From assembly GCA_944326775.1 (NCBI GenBank), contig CALVFH010000016.1:1-34452 (forward strand): a stretch of 34,452 bases of DNA, in the 5' to 3' direction. Under the pieces are notes generated by a model, which was given only the letters and a program-made list of their open reading frames with translations, had not been told where the DNA came from and searched no databases. Below are positions 8,326 to 15,709 of this stretch, piece after piece; position 1 is the stretch's first letter, and each line of letters opens with the position of its first letter. The translations under genes were made by a program, and so were the position numbers. The DNA is from an uncultured Parabacteroides sp. GTDB lineage: Bacteria > Bacteroidota > Bacteroidia > Bacteroidales > Tannerellaceae.

Positions 8326-9660
8326 TTATTTGCTTAAGAACCAGCCGACATAAGCAATGGCCAGGCTGAATTCATTTTCGCTGGTATAGCTTCCGTCGCC
8401 GATACGGCGAGTCGTGTAATCCGCTTTTACGACCAGATTAGGCAGGGGATACCAGTTCAAACCGGCTGTCCACATGCTGACCTTGTTTCGGAGATCCATC
8501 ACATCTCTACCGGCTCCTTCTTCCTGAGGATTGTAGTATTCGTAGCGCACAAACGGATAGATGACGGGCACTTTCGGATTGTCTTTACAAATAGAGCGAA
8601 GGTTGAACCCGACTTCACCTCCGTAGCTTACCGCATGTTTGGCGATGGGAGTCGTGCGGGTATAAGGCGAAAGGCCGGACAGCGTTGCATTTATCTGAGT
8701 TAGCTGGTCAGATTCACTCAGGTTGCCATAAATGATATTACCCCGTGCCGTTACGTATTTGTTCTTATATTGTGCATCAGCCGTATAGATACGCAAGGGC
8801 ACTTTTCCGATACGGGAATATTCGTTTAACTTGTCGGAATTGGCGGCTGTATTGTTACAATAGTAAACAGAACCACCAACTTTCAGTCCCGGAACACCGA
8901 TATAGTTTAACCGAACTACATAACCCGGAGAAGTAAAGTTGTCGGTTTCAAAAATACCTTGTTTGCCTCCCTGCACCCAGTTGTTCCGGTCGAATCCATT
9001 CGCGTTTAAGCCTGCAACGATTAAAGCCTGGTAATTGAAACGCGTATATGCTTTTCCGAATGTTCCGAAAAACTCGATACCGGTTTCATGCCATGTAGAA
9101 GGGATGATTGTTGTTTCTCCTTCCGGACGGGAGGTTCCGAAGAAGTTGATGGGTTCATGTTGCTCGTTGGTTAAGCCTACGGGAACAATCAGGTGACCGG
9201 CGCGGACATTGAATGCCGGATGGATCAGACGAGTGATGTGGAATTGTTCCAAAGCCACCTCGCCACCTTTTTCCACTTCGGTTTCATATTCGCCGTTTTC
9301 CGTATTCTCAATTTCATAAGCAGAGCCAGTTCCGCCGGCTTCAAATTCAATTTCGGCACCTAAAATCCATTTTGAATTAAATTTGTAGTCAAAAGCCAAG
9401 ACGAAACGGGGAATGGATATTTCGTTACGATGGTCTCTCGAGTTTCCTTTTTGTCCTTGCGTTCCCCGGAAGCGATTGATACCATAGTCCATAAATTTCC
9501 CTAAAACCTCACCGTAGCCACCGAAGCGAAACTTGTCATATCCGGCAGCATAAATCTCTTCAGATCGTTCTGCTGCTGTCTGTTCTGTATCTGACTCTTG
9601 CGCCATTGCCGGAGCACAGACACAAGCAGACAATAATAATAATTTAGTTAACCTTTTCAT
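8326..9660 (-). CDS. Outer-membrane porin, first gene of the imelysin operon
   Basis: 444 residues from the ATG at 9660, which begins a good signal peptide (MKRLTKLLLLSACVCAPAMA, then Q). An in-frame extension to 9711 was rejected because it would run back across the promoter. The mature part shows FRFGGYGEVLGKFMDYGINR, RFVLAFDYKFNSKWILGAEI and VRAGHLIVPVGLTNEQHEPI, typical of OprP-like or beta-barrel porins in Bacteroidetes. The acidic stretch ENTENGEYETEVEKGGE probably lies in a loop. It is only modestly similar by eye to the second porin, so this is not a simple tandem duplication. It leads the operon 40 nt ahead of imelysin. Confidence 0.85.
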   Translation of the reverse strand: MKRLTKLLLLSACVCAPAMAQESDTEQTAAERSEEIYAAGYDKFRFGGYGEVLGKFMDYGINRFRGTQGQKGNSRDHRNEISIPRFVLAFDYKFNSKWILGAEIEFEAGGTGSAYEIENTENGEYETEVEKGGEVALEQFHITRLIHPAFNVRAGHLIVPVGLTNEQHEPINFFGTSRPEGETTIIPSTWHETGIEFFGTFGKAYTRFNYQALIVAGLNANGFDRNNWVQGGKQGIFETDNFTSPGYVVRLNYIGVPGLKVGGSVYYCNNTAANSDKLNEYSRIGKVPLRIYTADAQYKNKYVTARGNIIYGNLSESDQLTQINATLSGLSPYTRTTPIAKHAVSYGGEVGFNLRSICKDNPKVPVIYPFVRYEYYNPQEEGAGRDVMDLRNKVSMWTAGLNWYPLPNLVVKADYTTRRIGDGSYTSENEFSLAIAYVGWFLSK

Positions 9661-9680
9661 TCTTCGTTTTAATTTTTGTG

Positions 9681-9711
9681 CAAAGGTAGAGGGGGATTCA
9701 AGGGGTATCAA
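9681..9711 (-). promoter_or_regulatory. Promoter of the porin-imelysin operon
   Basis: The minus strand reads TTG (9709-9711), 20 nt, then TACCTTTG (9681-9688), matching TAnnTTTG. The -33 element lies inside the perfect palindrome GGGTATCAATACCC (9703-9716), so a regulator bound there would compete with or contact RNA polymerase. Confidence 0.7.
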
Positions 9712-9843
9712 TACCCAGTTATAGGTAAAAAGGGAAGGAGAATACCTCGCTTTAGGTATTTTGTCTTAAGGTTTGTTAGTTTTGGCAGAGAAAATAGCAA
9801 TATATAGGTATTCAGGCGGAAAATATACTAATATGTAGGTATT
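9703..9843. promoter_or_regulatory. Cluster of six AGGTAT/ATACCT sites (putative operators)
   Basis: Sites are: palindrome GGGTATCAATACCC (9703-9716); ATAGGTA (9721-9727); perfect inverted repeat AATACCTCGCTTTAGGTATT (9741-9760); TAGGTATT (9805-9812); TAGGTATT (9836-9843). They span the region between two divergent promoters and overlap both -33 elements. The last two are 31 nt apart, about three helical turns. The pattern suggests cooperative binding of one dimeric regulator. The regulator is not identified. Confidence 0.6.
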
Positions 9844-9872
9844 GTGGTAGTTTTGGCGTCATTCTATCTTTG
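9841..9872 (+). promoter_or_regulatory. Rightward promoter for a short terminated transcript
   Basis: ATTG (9841-9844), 20 nt, then TATCTTTG (9865-9872), a full -7 match. The -33 overlaps the last TAGGTATT site. It points away from the porin operon toward a terminator at 10009-10037, with no large gene between. Confidence 0.65.
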
Positions 9873-9948
9873 CAATGTCAAAATAAACGTAACACTATTA
9901 GTATAATCGCTAAACCAAAACCGGCGCTAATTTATGTAAGCATATAAG

Positions 9949-10023
9949 ATGATTTTAAACACCGTAGTATCGGAGAGTTTTTATTGGTTATTTCCGATAA
10001 TGCATAGGAAAGCCCCGCTGTGA
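9949..10023 (+). CDS. Possible 24-residue microprotein
   Basis: ATG at 9949 opens 24 codons ending in FYWLFPIMHRKAPL, with its TGA in the loop of the terminator hairpin. The aromatic run followed by HRK suggests a small membrane-touching peptide if translated. No convincing ribosome site is visible, and chance frames of this size are common. It is listed because it is the only sizeable frame in a well-bounded transcript. Confidence 0.25.
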   Translation: MILNTVVSESFYWLFPIMHRKAPL

Positions 10024-10037
10024 AGTGGGGCTTTTTT
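10009..10037 (+). terminator. Intrinsic terminator of the small transcript
   Basis: AAAGCCCC (10009-10016) pairs with GGGGCTTT (10027-10034), with two extra inner pairs, a TGTGAA loop and a T-run to 10037. The T-run is only on the plus-strand side, so it ends the rightward transcript rather than the ppx operon. Confidence 0.85.
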
Positions 10038-10095
10038 AGTTGTTTACCTTTATTAAATCAAGCCGATTGTTTAGACCGGCACATCTTGGAGCCAT

Positions 10096-11016
10096 TTAGA
10101 GGTTCTTGTACTGTTCCCTCATCTTGTCTTCTGCATACAGCTTGTCGATAATACCGTCCGAGAGACCGATTTCAGGCACATAGATATATTCCGCATGGAT
10201 TTTCTCAGCGATGCAGAGGAAGATTTCCGAAGCCGGCACGATTACGTCGGCGCGGTCAGGTTTCAGATTAAACTCGTCCATACGGGCTTCCGTAGTAAGG
10301 ATTTTCATCCGGTCGTAAATCTGTTGCAAAGAAGCTACCGGGATGCGTTTGCGTTTCTTGTCTTTTTTCTCGATGAGGCGGTAAAGTTTGTTGATGTTAC
10401 CACCAGAACCGATGATGTTGATAACCGGATAGTTTTTGGTGTGTGCCTCTATCTCGTCACGCATTTGTTGCCAAGCAGCTTCAGTGACACCTCCTGTCAG
10501 AATACGTACCGTACCGATGTTAAAAGACTTTGAGTAAGTCAGCACCCCATTGACCAGCAGGTTGATTTCCGTACTGCCACCGCCTACATCCACATACATG
10601 TAATTCCCGTTGCGGTCTTCCTGGCATTCCAAATGATTGTTATAGACAATCTGAGCTTCTTCCTGTCCGTCGATGATTTCAATCTTGATACCCGTATTCT
10701 TTTTGATTTTCTTGATGATATCCATTCCGTTCACGGCATCGCGCATGGCAGAAGTCGCGCAAGCCCGATAATGCTCCACCCCATAGATTTTCATCAGCTG
10801 GCGGTAAGCTTTCATCAGCCGGCGCATCCGGTCTGCTTTTTCCGGCGAGATTTTCCCTTCTCCGAACACGTCAAAACCCAAGCGCAAGGGTACACGTAGA
10901 AGCAATACTTTCGATAATTTGTCCCGTCCGTCTTTATAGTCGGGTGATACGCGCTTGATCAGCAAGCGCACTGCATTCGAACCGATGTCGATTGCTGCAT
11001 AATTCTTTATTGCCAT
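10096..11016 (-). CDS. ppx: Ppx/GppA-family phosphatase (exopolyphosphatase-like)
   Basis: 306 residues, the short form with only the ASKHA-fold catalytic domain. Motifs: AIDIGSNAVRLLI (phosphate loop, residues 8-20), ACATSAMRDAVNG, VDVGGGSTEINLLVNG (about 142-157) and IIGSGGNINKL. The family splits polyphosphate or pppGpp. It follows polyphosphate kinase by 62 nt on the same strand, so cutting back the polymer made by its neighbour is the likely job. Helical HD-like C-terminal domains of longer Ppx enzymes are absent. Confidence 0.9.
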   Translation of the reverse strand: MAIKNYAAIDIGSNAVRLLIKRVSPDYKDGRDKLSKVLLLRVPLRLGFDVFGEGKISPEKADRMRRLMKAYRQLMKIYGVEHYRACATSAMRDAVNGMDIIKKIKKNTGIKIEIIDGQEEAQIVYNNHLECQEDRNGNYMYVDVGGGSTEINLLVNGVLTYSKSFNIGTVRILTGGVTEAAWQQMRDEIEAHTKNYPVINIIGSGGNINKLYRLIEKKDKKRKRIPVASLQQIYDRMKILTTEARMDEFNLKPDRADVIVPASEIFLCIAEKIHAEYIYVPEIGLSDGIIDKLYAEDKMREQYKNL

Positions 11017-11078
11017 AACTTTATCCTTTTTTATAATGATTTCTTGTTATCTCTCCCCCCCGGTGTATTGGGGCGTGC

Positions 11079-13130
11079 TTATTCCGAATATCGTTTGTAA
11101 AGTTCTTCTTGCGACCGCAGTGGAGCTTCACCTTCTTTCGGTTGCTGGATTTCGTTCGAGCCTGTACCATCTACGATGCGGGCTTGTAACGTGTCGTGCA
11201 GTCCTAACTCGACAACCTTCTTCAGGTCTTCTTTGATGTCCGGAGCATAAACCGGGGTAACCACCTCAATACGGTTGTCCAAGTTGCGTGGCATCCAGTC
11301 TGCCGAACCGATGAATACTTTTTCTTCGCCTCCGGCCGCAAAGATGAAGATGCGCGAATGTTCCAGATATCGGTCGATAATCCCTACGATACGGATATTC
11401 TTGTTCAGTTCGGGTAGCTCGGTAAAGAGCGAGCAGTTGCCGCGCACCAACAAATCAACCGGCACGCCGTGTTCGGCGGCAGCATAGAGTTTCTTTACCA
11501 TATCGACATCCGTGATGTGATTGATTTTGATCCGGATGTAAGCCGGTTTGCCTGCTTCTTTATTGCGGATCTCATCGTTGATCAGACGGATGAACTTATT
11601 CTTCATCTCATTAGGAGATACCAGCAGTTCCTTGAATCGCGTCATGGAATAGGGGCGTTCGATGAAGTTGAACACCGCGTTGACATCGCGTACGATAGGG
11701 CGCGAAGCCGTCATCAGCATATAGTCCGTGTACATCCGCGCATTCCCTTCGTGGAAATTCCCCGTACTGATGCAGGCAATGTCAGCCCCCGATTTCATTG
11801 TGATATGGGTGATTTTCGAATGGACCTTCAGTCCTTCCACTCCGAAGATTACGTGAATGCCGGCATCTTGCATTTTCTTGGACCAGTCGATGTTGGAGGC
11901 TTCGTCGAAACGGGCCAGCAGCTCTATGACTACCGTCACCTTCTTGCCGTTGCGGGCAGCTCCGATCAGCGCTTTCACCACTTTGGAATCCTTGGCCAGG
12001 CGGTAGAGAGTTGTTTTGATCGCTTTCACTTCCTTGCTGACGGCCGCTTCCTGCAAAACGCGGATATACGAGTCGAAGCTGTGGTAAGGAACATGGATAA
12101 AACGGTCTTTCTCTCGGATCAGTTGCAGGATGCTTTCCGGTCCCGAAAGCTCTTTCTTCAGGATAGGCGGCCATGCCGGATATTTCAGGTCCTTGCGTCC
12201 ACAGTCGGGGAATTTCATAAAATCCTTATGATTGTGGTAACGTCCGCCGGCCAGTACGGTATCCAGTTTGTCGAGGTCGAGTGTCGAGAGAACCTGGTTC
12301 AGCAAGCCCTTCGGCATCGTTGAGTCATAGACCACGCGGAGCGGTGTGCCGCGGCGGCGGCTCTTCACGCCCTTCGATATTTTCTGTAACACGCCGTTGC
12401 GCAAATCGTTGTCGATTTCCATTTCCGCATCACGGGTGAATTTAAACGAGAACGCCTCGAAGTTCGTATAGTCCTGTCCTCCGAATATCAGCGGCAAGCA
12501 ACAGCGGATCACGTCGTCCAAATACATCAGGTAGCTCTTCCCGTCCTTGTCCGGCAGGCGGACGAAGCGGCCGCAGATACTTACCGGCAATTCCAGGAAC
12601 GCATATTCGGGAACTTTCCGTTTCACGTCTTTCTTATACATCCTTACGGCGAGGTAGATGTTTTCGTCGTTCTCGTTGCTCAGCTGTTTGATAGCCGAGA
12701 ACCATACCGGGATTACCCGTCCGTAGAGATTCTGGATATAGAATGAGCGGATGAAGTGCAGCTGTTCCTCGTCGAGCTCCGTATCTTTGACGATATAGAT
12801 GTTTTCCTGACGAAGCTCCCGGGTAATATCCGCGCTCACCTTTTCAAATTCCTTCGAGTAGGCCGTATTTAGTTTGTTTATTTCTTTCAGCAATTCAAGC
12901 GCCTCGGCTTTATTTCTCCGGGCCTCCTTGTCTTCGCATTCGGCAATGCGATTCAGCGTAGCGACACGTACGCGGAAAAATTCGTCGAGATTATTGGAAT
13001 AGATGCCCAGGAAACTCATACGTTCCAGCAGGGGCACATTGGCTCGGCTGGCTTCCTGGAGAATACGTCGGTTGAAATACATCCAGCTCAAGTCTCTCGG
13101 TAAATACGTTTTGTTATTCTTTATTTTCAT
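11079..13130 (-). CDS. ppk1: Polyphosphate kinase 1
   Basis: 683 residues, normal for Ppk1. It makes inorganic polyphosphate from ATP reversibly. It starts with YLPRDLSWMYFNRRILQEAS and FLGIYSNNLDEFFRVRVATL (N-terminal and head domains). The catalytic part shows RFDEASNIDWSKKMQDAGIH, GLKVHSKITHI (the phosphorylated His of the HxK motif), ISTGNFHEGNARMYTDYMLM and RYLEHSRIFIF. All expected key residues are present. The gene lies between the glycosyltransferase (37 nt upstream) and ppx (62 nt downstream), in one apparent operon. Confidence 0.96.
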   Translation of the reverse strand: MKIKNNKTYLPRDLSWMYFNRRILQEASRANVPLLERMSFLGIYSNNLDEFFRVRVATLNRIAECEDKEARRNKAEALELLKEINKLNTAYSKEFEKVSADITRELRQENIYIVKDTELDEEQLHFIRSFYIQNLYGRVIPVWFSAIKQLSNENDENIYLAVRMYKKDVKRKVPEYAFLELPVSICGRFVRLPDKDGKSYLMYLDDVIRCCLPLIFGGQDYTNFEAFSFKFTRDAEMEIDNDLRNGVLQKISKGVKSRRRGTPLRVVYDSTMPKGLLNQVLSTLDLDKLDTVLAGGRYHNHKDFMKFPDCGRKDLKYPAWPPILKKELSGPESILQLIREKDRFIHVPYHSFDSYIRVLQEAAVSKEVKAIKTTLYRLAKDSKVVKALIGAARNGKKVTVVIELLARFDEASNIDWSKKMQDAGIHVIFGVEGLKVHSKITHITMKSGADIACISTGNFHEGNARMYTDYMLMTASRPIVRDVNAVFNFIERPYSMTRFKELLVSPNEMKNKFIRLINDEIRNKEAGKPAYIRIKINHITDVDMVKKLYAAAEHGVPVDLLVRGNCSLFTELPELNKNIRIVGIIDRYLEHSRIFIFAAGGEEKVFIGSADWMPRNLDNRIEVVTPVYAPDIKEDLKKVVELGLHDTLQARIVDGTGSNEIQQPKEGEAPLRSQEELYKRYSE

Positions 13131-13166
13131 ATCGTGTTTATTTCTTCGCTGTGCAGGTAAAAGTAC

Positions 13167-14327
13167 TTATATTATTTGGATATATCGATATAATTTGTTC
13201 TTTTTCTCTCGAAGCAAGTCGATTACTTCCCGGAAATAAGTTTTTTCGTTGCAGAAAGCTACGGTCGGCATATTCTTTATAATAATGTAGGGAGCCTTCT
13301 GCACCCATGTTCTGAAAGCCGGGTTGGGTTTGTACCGGTCGGCAAAGGCTACCAGCTGGTCGAGATTGAAGTCGGACGAAACGATGCCGGCTCCATTGCT
13401 GGCGGCATCGAACGCATTGCAGTCCTGTTCGATATGGGCGGGTACCATCAGGATTGGTTTCCCCAGGTACATGGCCTCGCAGACCGATTCGAAGCCCGCC
13501 GTGCTGGCATACGCCTTGCATCCGCTCATCTGGCGGAGGAATTCCGTATCGTCGAGCTGGTAGAACGTGAGGGTATCATCCACTTTCTTCACGCGTTCTT
13601 CGCCTTTACGGTCCCAGAAGAAGCGGAGGGGTACCGACGGGTTCTGTTGGTGCCACTCCATCACGTTTTCGCCGAATCCGGCATTGACCATGTAGCCGTG
13701 GATATAGTTGCCATTGCTCACCTGCTGGTGGAACACTTCCTTGCGCAGCAGGGGCGGTATTACGGCAATATGTCGTTTCTTGTCTTCGTCCATCGGTTTG
13801 AACGAAAGAGCCAGACGCTTGTAGGCTCCGATGCACGTCAGGCGCGAGAAGAAATTCAGCATCAGGATGCTTCCCCGTATTTTTCGCGGCAGATGGAAAT
13901 CGCGGTGCAGGAACAGATACTGGTGGCCGATGCAAATCTGCGGGGCGCTGATCGGGAAGAGGGCATAGGCCATGCCCGTCAGCAGCTCGTAGAAGTTGAT
14001 GACAATATCGGCCTGAGTCTCCCGGATGCGGTTGCGGATAAAGCACGTGCTTTTCCAGAAAGTCGGGAGCTTGGCCATGTTGTAGGCTACGCTCCGGAGG
14101 ATGTTGTTCCGTTTGTTGGATGCCGTAGGTAAGAAGTTCGGACTTTCAAAGCGCTTTATCGGCGCCTGTACACTTCGTCCGAAGAAATCTGGCAGTTGGC
14201 GTGAATTGCTTTTCCCGACGAGGATTTCCACGACTTCATCCCCATTGTTTCGGAGGATTTCCTCCAGGGCGATGCATTGTGTGAGGTGTCCCCGTCCTTC
14301 ACCTTGTACGATAAAAAGATATTTCAT
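13167..14327 (-). CDS. Glycosyltransferase of the GT1/GT28 (MurG/UGT-like) type
   Basis: 386 residues. It opens MKYLFIVQGEGRGHLTQCIA, the G-x-GH-x-x-Q loop of GT-B enzymes. The C-terminal half has STAGFESVCEAMYLGKPILM and VPAHIEQDCNAFDAASNGAG, the nucleotide-sugar binding region. No signal peptide or membrane segment is clear, so it probably works at the inner face of the membrane on a lipid or envelope acceptor. Its start codon overlaps the stop of the phosphoesterase by four bases (ATGA), so the two proteins are probably made together. The sugar and acceptor are unknown. Confidence 0.8.
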   Translation of the reverse strand: MKYLFIVQGEGRGHLTQCIALEEILRNNGDEVVEILVGKSNSRQLPDFFGRSVQAPIKRFESPNFLPTASNKRNNILRSVAYNMAKLPTFWKSTCFIRNRIRETQADIVINFYELLTGMAYALFPISAPQICIGHQYLFLHRDFHLPRKIRGSILMLNFFSRLTCIGAYKRLALSFKPMDEDKKRHIAVIPPLLRKEVFHQQVSNGNYIHGYMVNAGFGENVMEWHQQNPSVPLRFFWDRKGEERVKKVDDTLTFYQLDDTEFLRQMSGCKAYASTAGFESVCEAMYLGKPILMVPAHIEQDCNAFDAASNGAGIVSSDFNLDQLVAFADRYKPNPAFRTWVQKAPYIIIKNMPTVAFCNEKTYFREVIDLLREKKNKLYRYIQII

Positions 14328-15130
14328 GAGGCAGATTGAACGTTTGTGAGGAATTGCATGTCTTGTTGTGTTTCCGGTATTTCTACTTCTGTATAATAAA
14401 GAATGTTCCAGTTTCCTTCTTCATCTTCGGCCAAAGCCGACATGGTTTCTACCCAGTCTCCGGAGTTCAGGTAATGGATATCGCCATAGTACATATCGGC
14501 CGGGTGATGGATATGTCCGCAGATCACCCCGTCGTATTTGCGTGTTTGGGCAAAGTCGGAAAGCGTGCGTTCGAAGTTCGAGATGTAGGATACAGCCGTC
14601 TTTACCTTCTGTTTGATGCGTTGCGAAAGCGAGTAGTAGGGTTTTCCCCGGTAAGCCCGGTAGCGGTTATACCATCCGTTGAACCACAGCAGGAAGGTAT
14701 AGCCATAGTCGCCCAAGTGGGCCAGCCACGTCATGTTTGAAGTAACCCGGTCGAAGATGTCGCCGTGCGTGACGAAATAGCGTTTCCCGTCGCGTTCCAA
14801 GACATACTCTTTCACCACTTTGATATTACCCAGACTGAAAGGCGCCACATGGTCGAGGAAATCGTCGTGGTTGCCTCGTACATAAATAATTTCCGTGCCG
14901 CAGTTTTCCATCATTTTCATTAGAATCTTGATAAACAAAGTATAGGCCGGAAGCCATTTCTTCAGTCCGTTCCGTTGGATGCACCAGCCGTCGATAATAT
15001 CTCCATTCAAGATAAGTTGGTCGCAGTTGACGGATTTAAGGAGTCTGCATACTTGTTCTATTTTGGAATGAGTACTTCCCAAATGGATGTCCGAGAGGAC
15101 GACTGTGCGGTAATGTTTTCTTAAATACAT
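14324..15130 (-). CDS. LpxH-like metallophosphoesterase (UDP-2,3-diacylglucosamine diphosphatase family)
   Basis: 268 residues with all calcineurin-like metal motifs: LSDIHLGS (Asp14, His16), NGDIIDGW (Asp44), RGNHDDFLD (Asn87, His88), VTHGDIFD (His122) and GHIHHP. The family includes LpxH of lipid A synthesis, but many Bacteroidetes paralogues have unknown substrates. Translational coupling to a glycosyltransferase suggests a glycolipid or sugar-phosphate target. It is the first gene of an apparent operon with the glycosyltransferase, ppk1 and ppx. No full-match promoter was seen upstream. Confidence 0.82.
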   Translation of the reverse strand: MYLRKHYRTVVLSDIHLGSTHSKIEQVCRLLKSVNCDQLILNGDIIDGWCIQRNGLKKWLPAYTLFIKILMKMMENCGTEIIYVRGNHDDFLDHVAPFSLGNIKVVKEYVLERDGKRYFVTHGDIFDRVTSNMTWLAHLGDYGYTFLLWFNGWYNRYRAYRGKPYYSLSQRIKQKVKTAVSYISNFERTLSDFAQTRKYDGVICGHIHHPADMYYGDIHYLNSGDWVETMSALAEDEEGNWNILYYTEVEIPETQQDMQFLTNVQSAS

Positions 15131-15298
15131 GGTTTTACTAATTTAGTCGGCCCAAATTTCCGTTTTTCGTATTGCATGAACATGTAGGAACTGTTACAAT
15201 CCCGTTTCCATGAAAAATATTTTCCATCTCAATGCTCGGTATATTAGCATGATAGGCTAAATATCCCGTTATGCCCCGGAAAATAAAAAGCCGATATG

Positions 15299-15330
15299 TT
15301 TGTTTATTCAAGAGTTTTTTTCAATATTTG
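15299..15330 (+). promoter_or_regulatory. Promoter of the 68-residue protein gene
   Basis: TTTG (15299-15302), 20 nt, then AATATTTG (15323-15330), which keeps the conserved A and TTTG of the -7 box. It lies 37 nt before the ATG. The rest of 15131-15298, between the divergent genes, shows only weak hairpins. Confidence 0.55.
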
Positions 15331-15366
15331 TGACAACAGAATTTAATCTTTTAAAAACAATACGTT

Positions 15367-15573
15367 ATGGAAAGTAAAGCTTTCATTCATAAGGAAGAGC
15401 TCCATTTACTGGACAGACAAGTGATTCACAATGCAGTTAAAGACATGGCAAACAAGCTTGGTCTGGCTGCCGGTTCAACAAACGGTTTCGACCTCTACAA
15501 AGTCGTTGAAACTTATTTCTCCGACTTGGAGAAGCGTAAAGAAATGAACGAGTTGTTGGGAATTCAAGAGTAA
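15367..15573 (+). CDS. Small hypothetical protein, 68 residues
   Basis: The protein begins MESKAFIHKEELHLLDRQVI and ends SDLEKRKEMNELLGIQE. It is charged and mostly helical, with no signal peptide, Cys or membrane segment, so it should be cytosolic. It stands alone between divergent neighbours and has its own promoter and a strong terminator, which argues that it is a real, independently expressed gene. The AT-rich leader ending AAAACAATACGTT is usual for Bacteroidetes. I do not recognise the family; protein-protein or nucleic-acid binding are both open. Confidence 0.75.
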   Translation: MESKAFIHKEELHLLDRQVIHNAVKDMANKLGLAAGSTNGFDLYKVVETYFSDLEKRKEMNELLGIQE

Positions 15574-15582
15574 GTTGGTTGA

Positions 15583-15650
15583 TTTTGAGTTTTTGTGTTT
15601 GTAGGTTCTGAGTAATCATATCTTACGGACGCAAAAACTCAAAACTTTTT
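15583..15650 (+). terminator. Long-stem terminator after the 68-residue gene
   Basis: TTTTGAGTTTTTG (from 15583) pairs perfectly with CAAAAACTCAAAA (ending 15644), and the inner part extends the stem with G-U pairs. A CTTTTTT run follows. It probably also separates this gene from the convergent gph gene. Confidence 0.65.
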
Positions 15651-15653
15651 TAT

Positions 15654-15709
15654 CCCCTCGTCCCCTCGTCTCCTCGTCAACTTGTTAACTTGTCAACTCG
15701 TCAACCTTC
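15654..15709. repeat. Octamer tandem repeat at the 3' end of gph
   Basis: Seven 8-bp units in a row: CCCCTCGT twice, CTCCTCGT, CAACTTGT, TAACTTGT, CAACTCGT and CAACCTTC. The last three or so encode the final residues of the Gph protein (VDELTS on the minus strand), and the stop codon lies inside the array. Unit gain or loss would shift the C-terminus. Confidence 0.8.

Larger units (their letters stand above)
9879..10037 (+). ncRNA. Candidate small RNA (about 160 nt), unrecognised family
   Basis: The segment is bounded by a good promoter and a strong intrinsic terminator, both on the plus strand, and contains no large reading frame. Visible structure: stem TATCGGA/TCCGATA (starting 9968) with a 16-nt loop, then the terminator hairpin. 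It could be a free small RNA or the mRNA of a 24-codon peptide; both are possible. I do not recognise the family. Start position is estimated from the promoter. Confidence 0.5.

Noticed and set aside
9879..10037. Riboswitch or attenuator leader
   Set aside because: No gene follows on the same strand for more than 5 kb, so there is nothing for it to control in cis.
15654..15709. Integration (att) site at the 3' end of gph
   Set aside because: The repeat is a simple octamer array; no integrase, tRNA or second copy of the site was seen.
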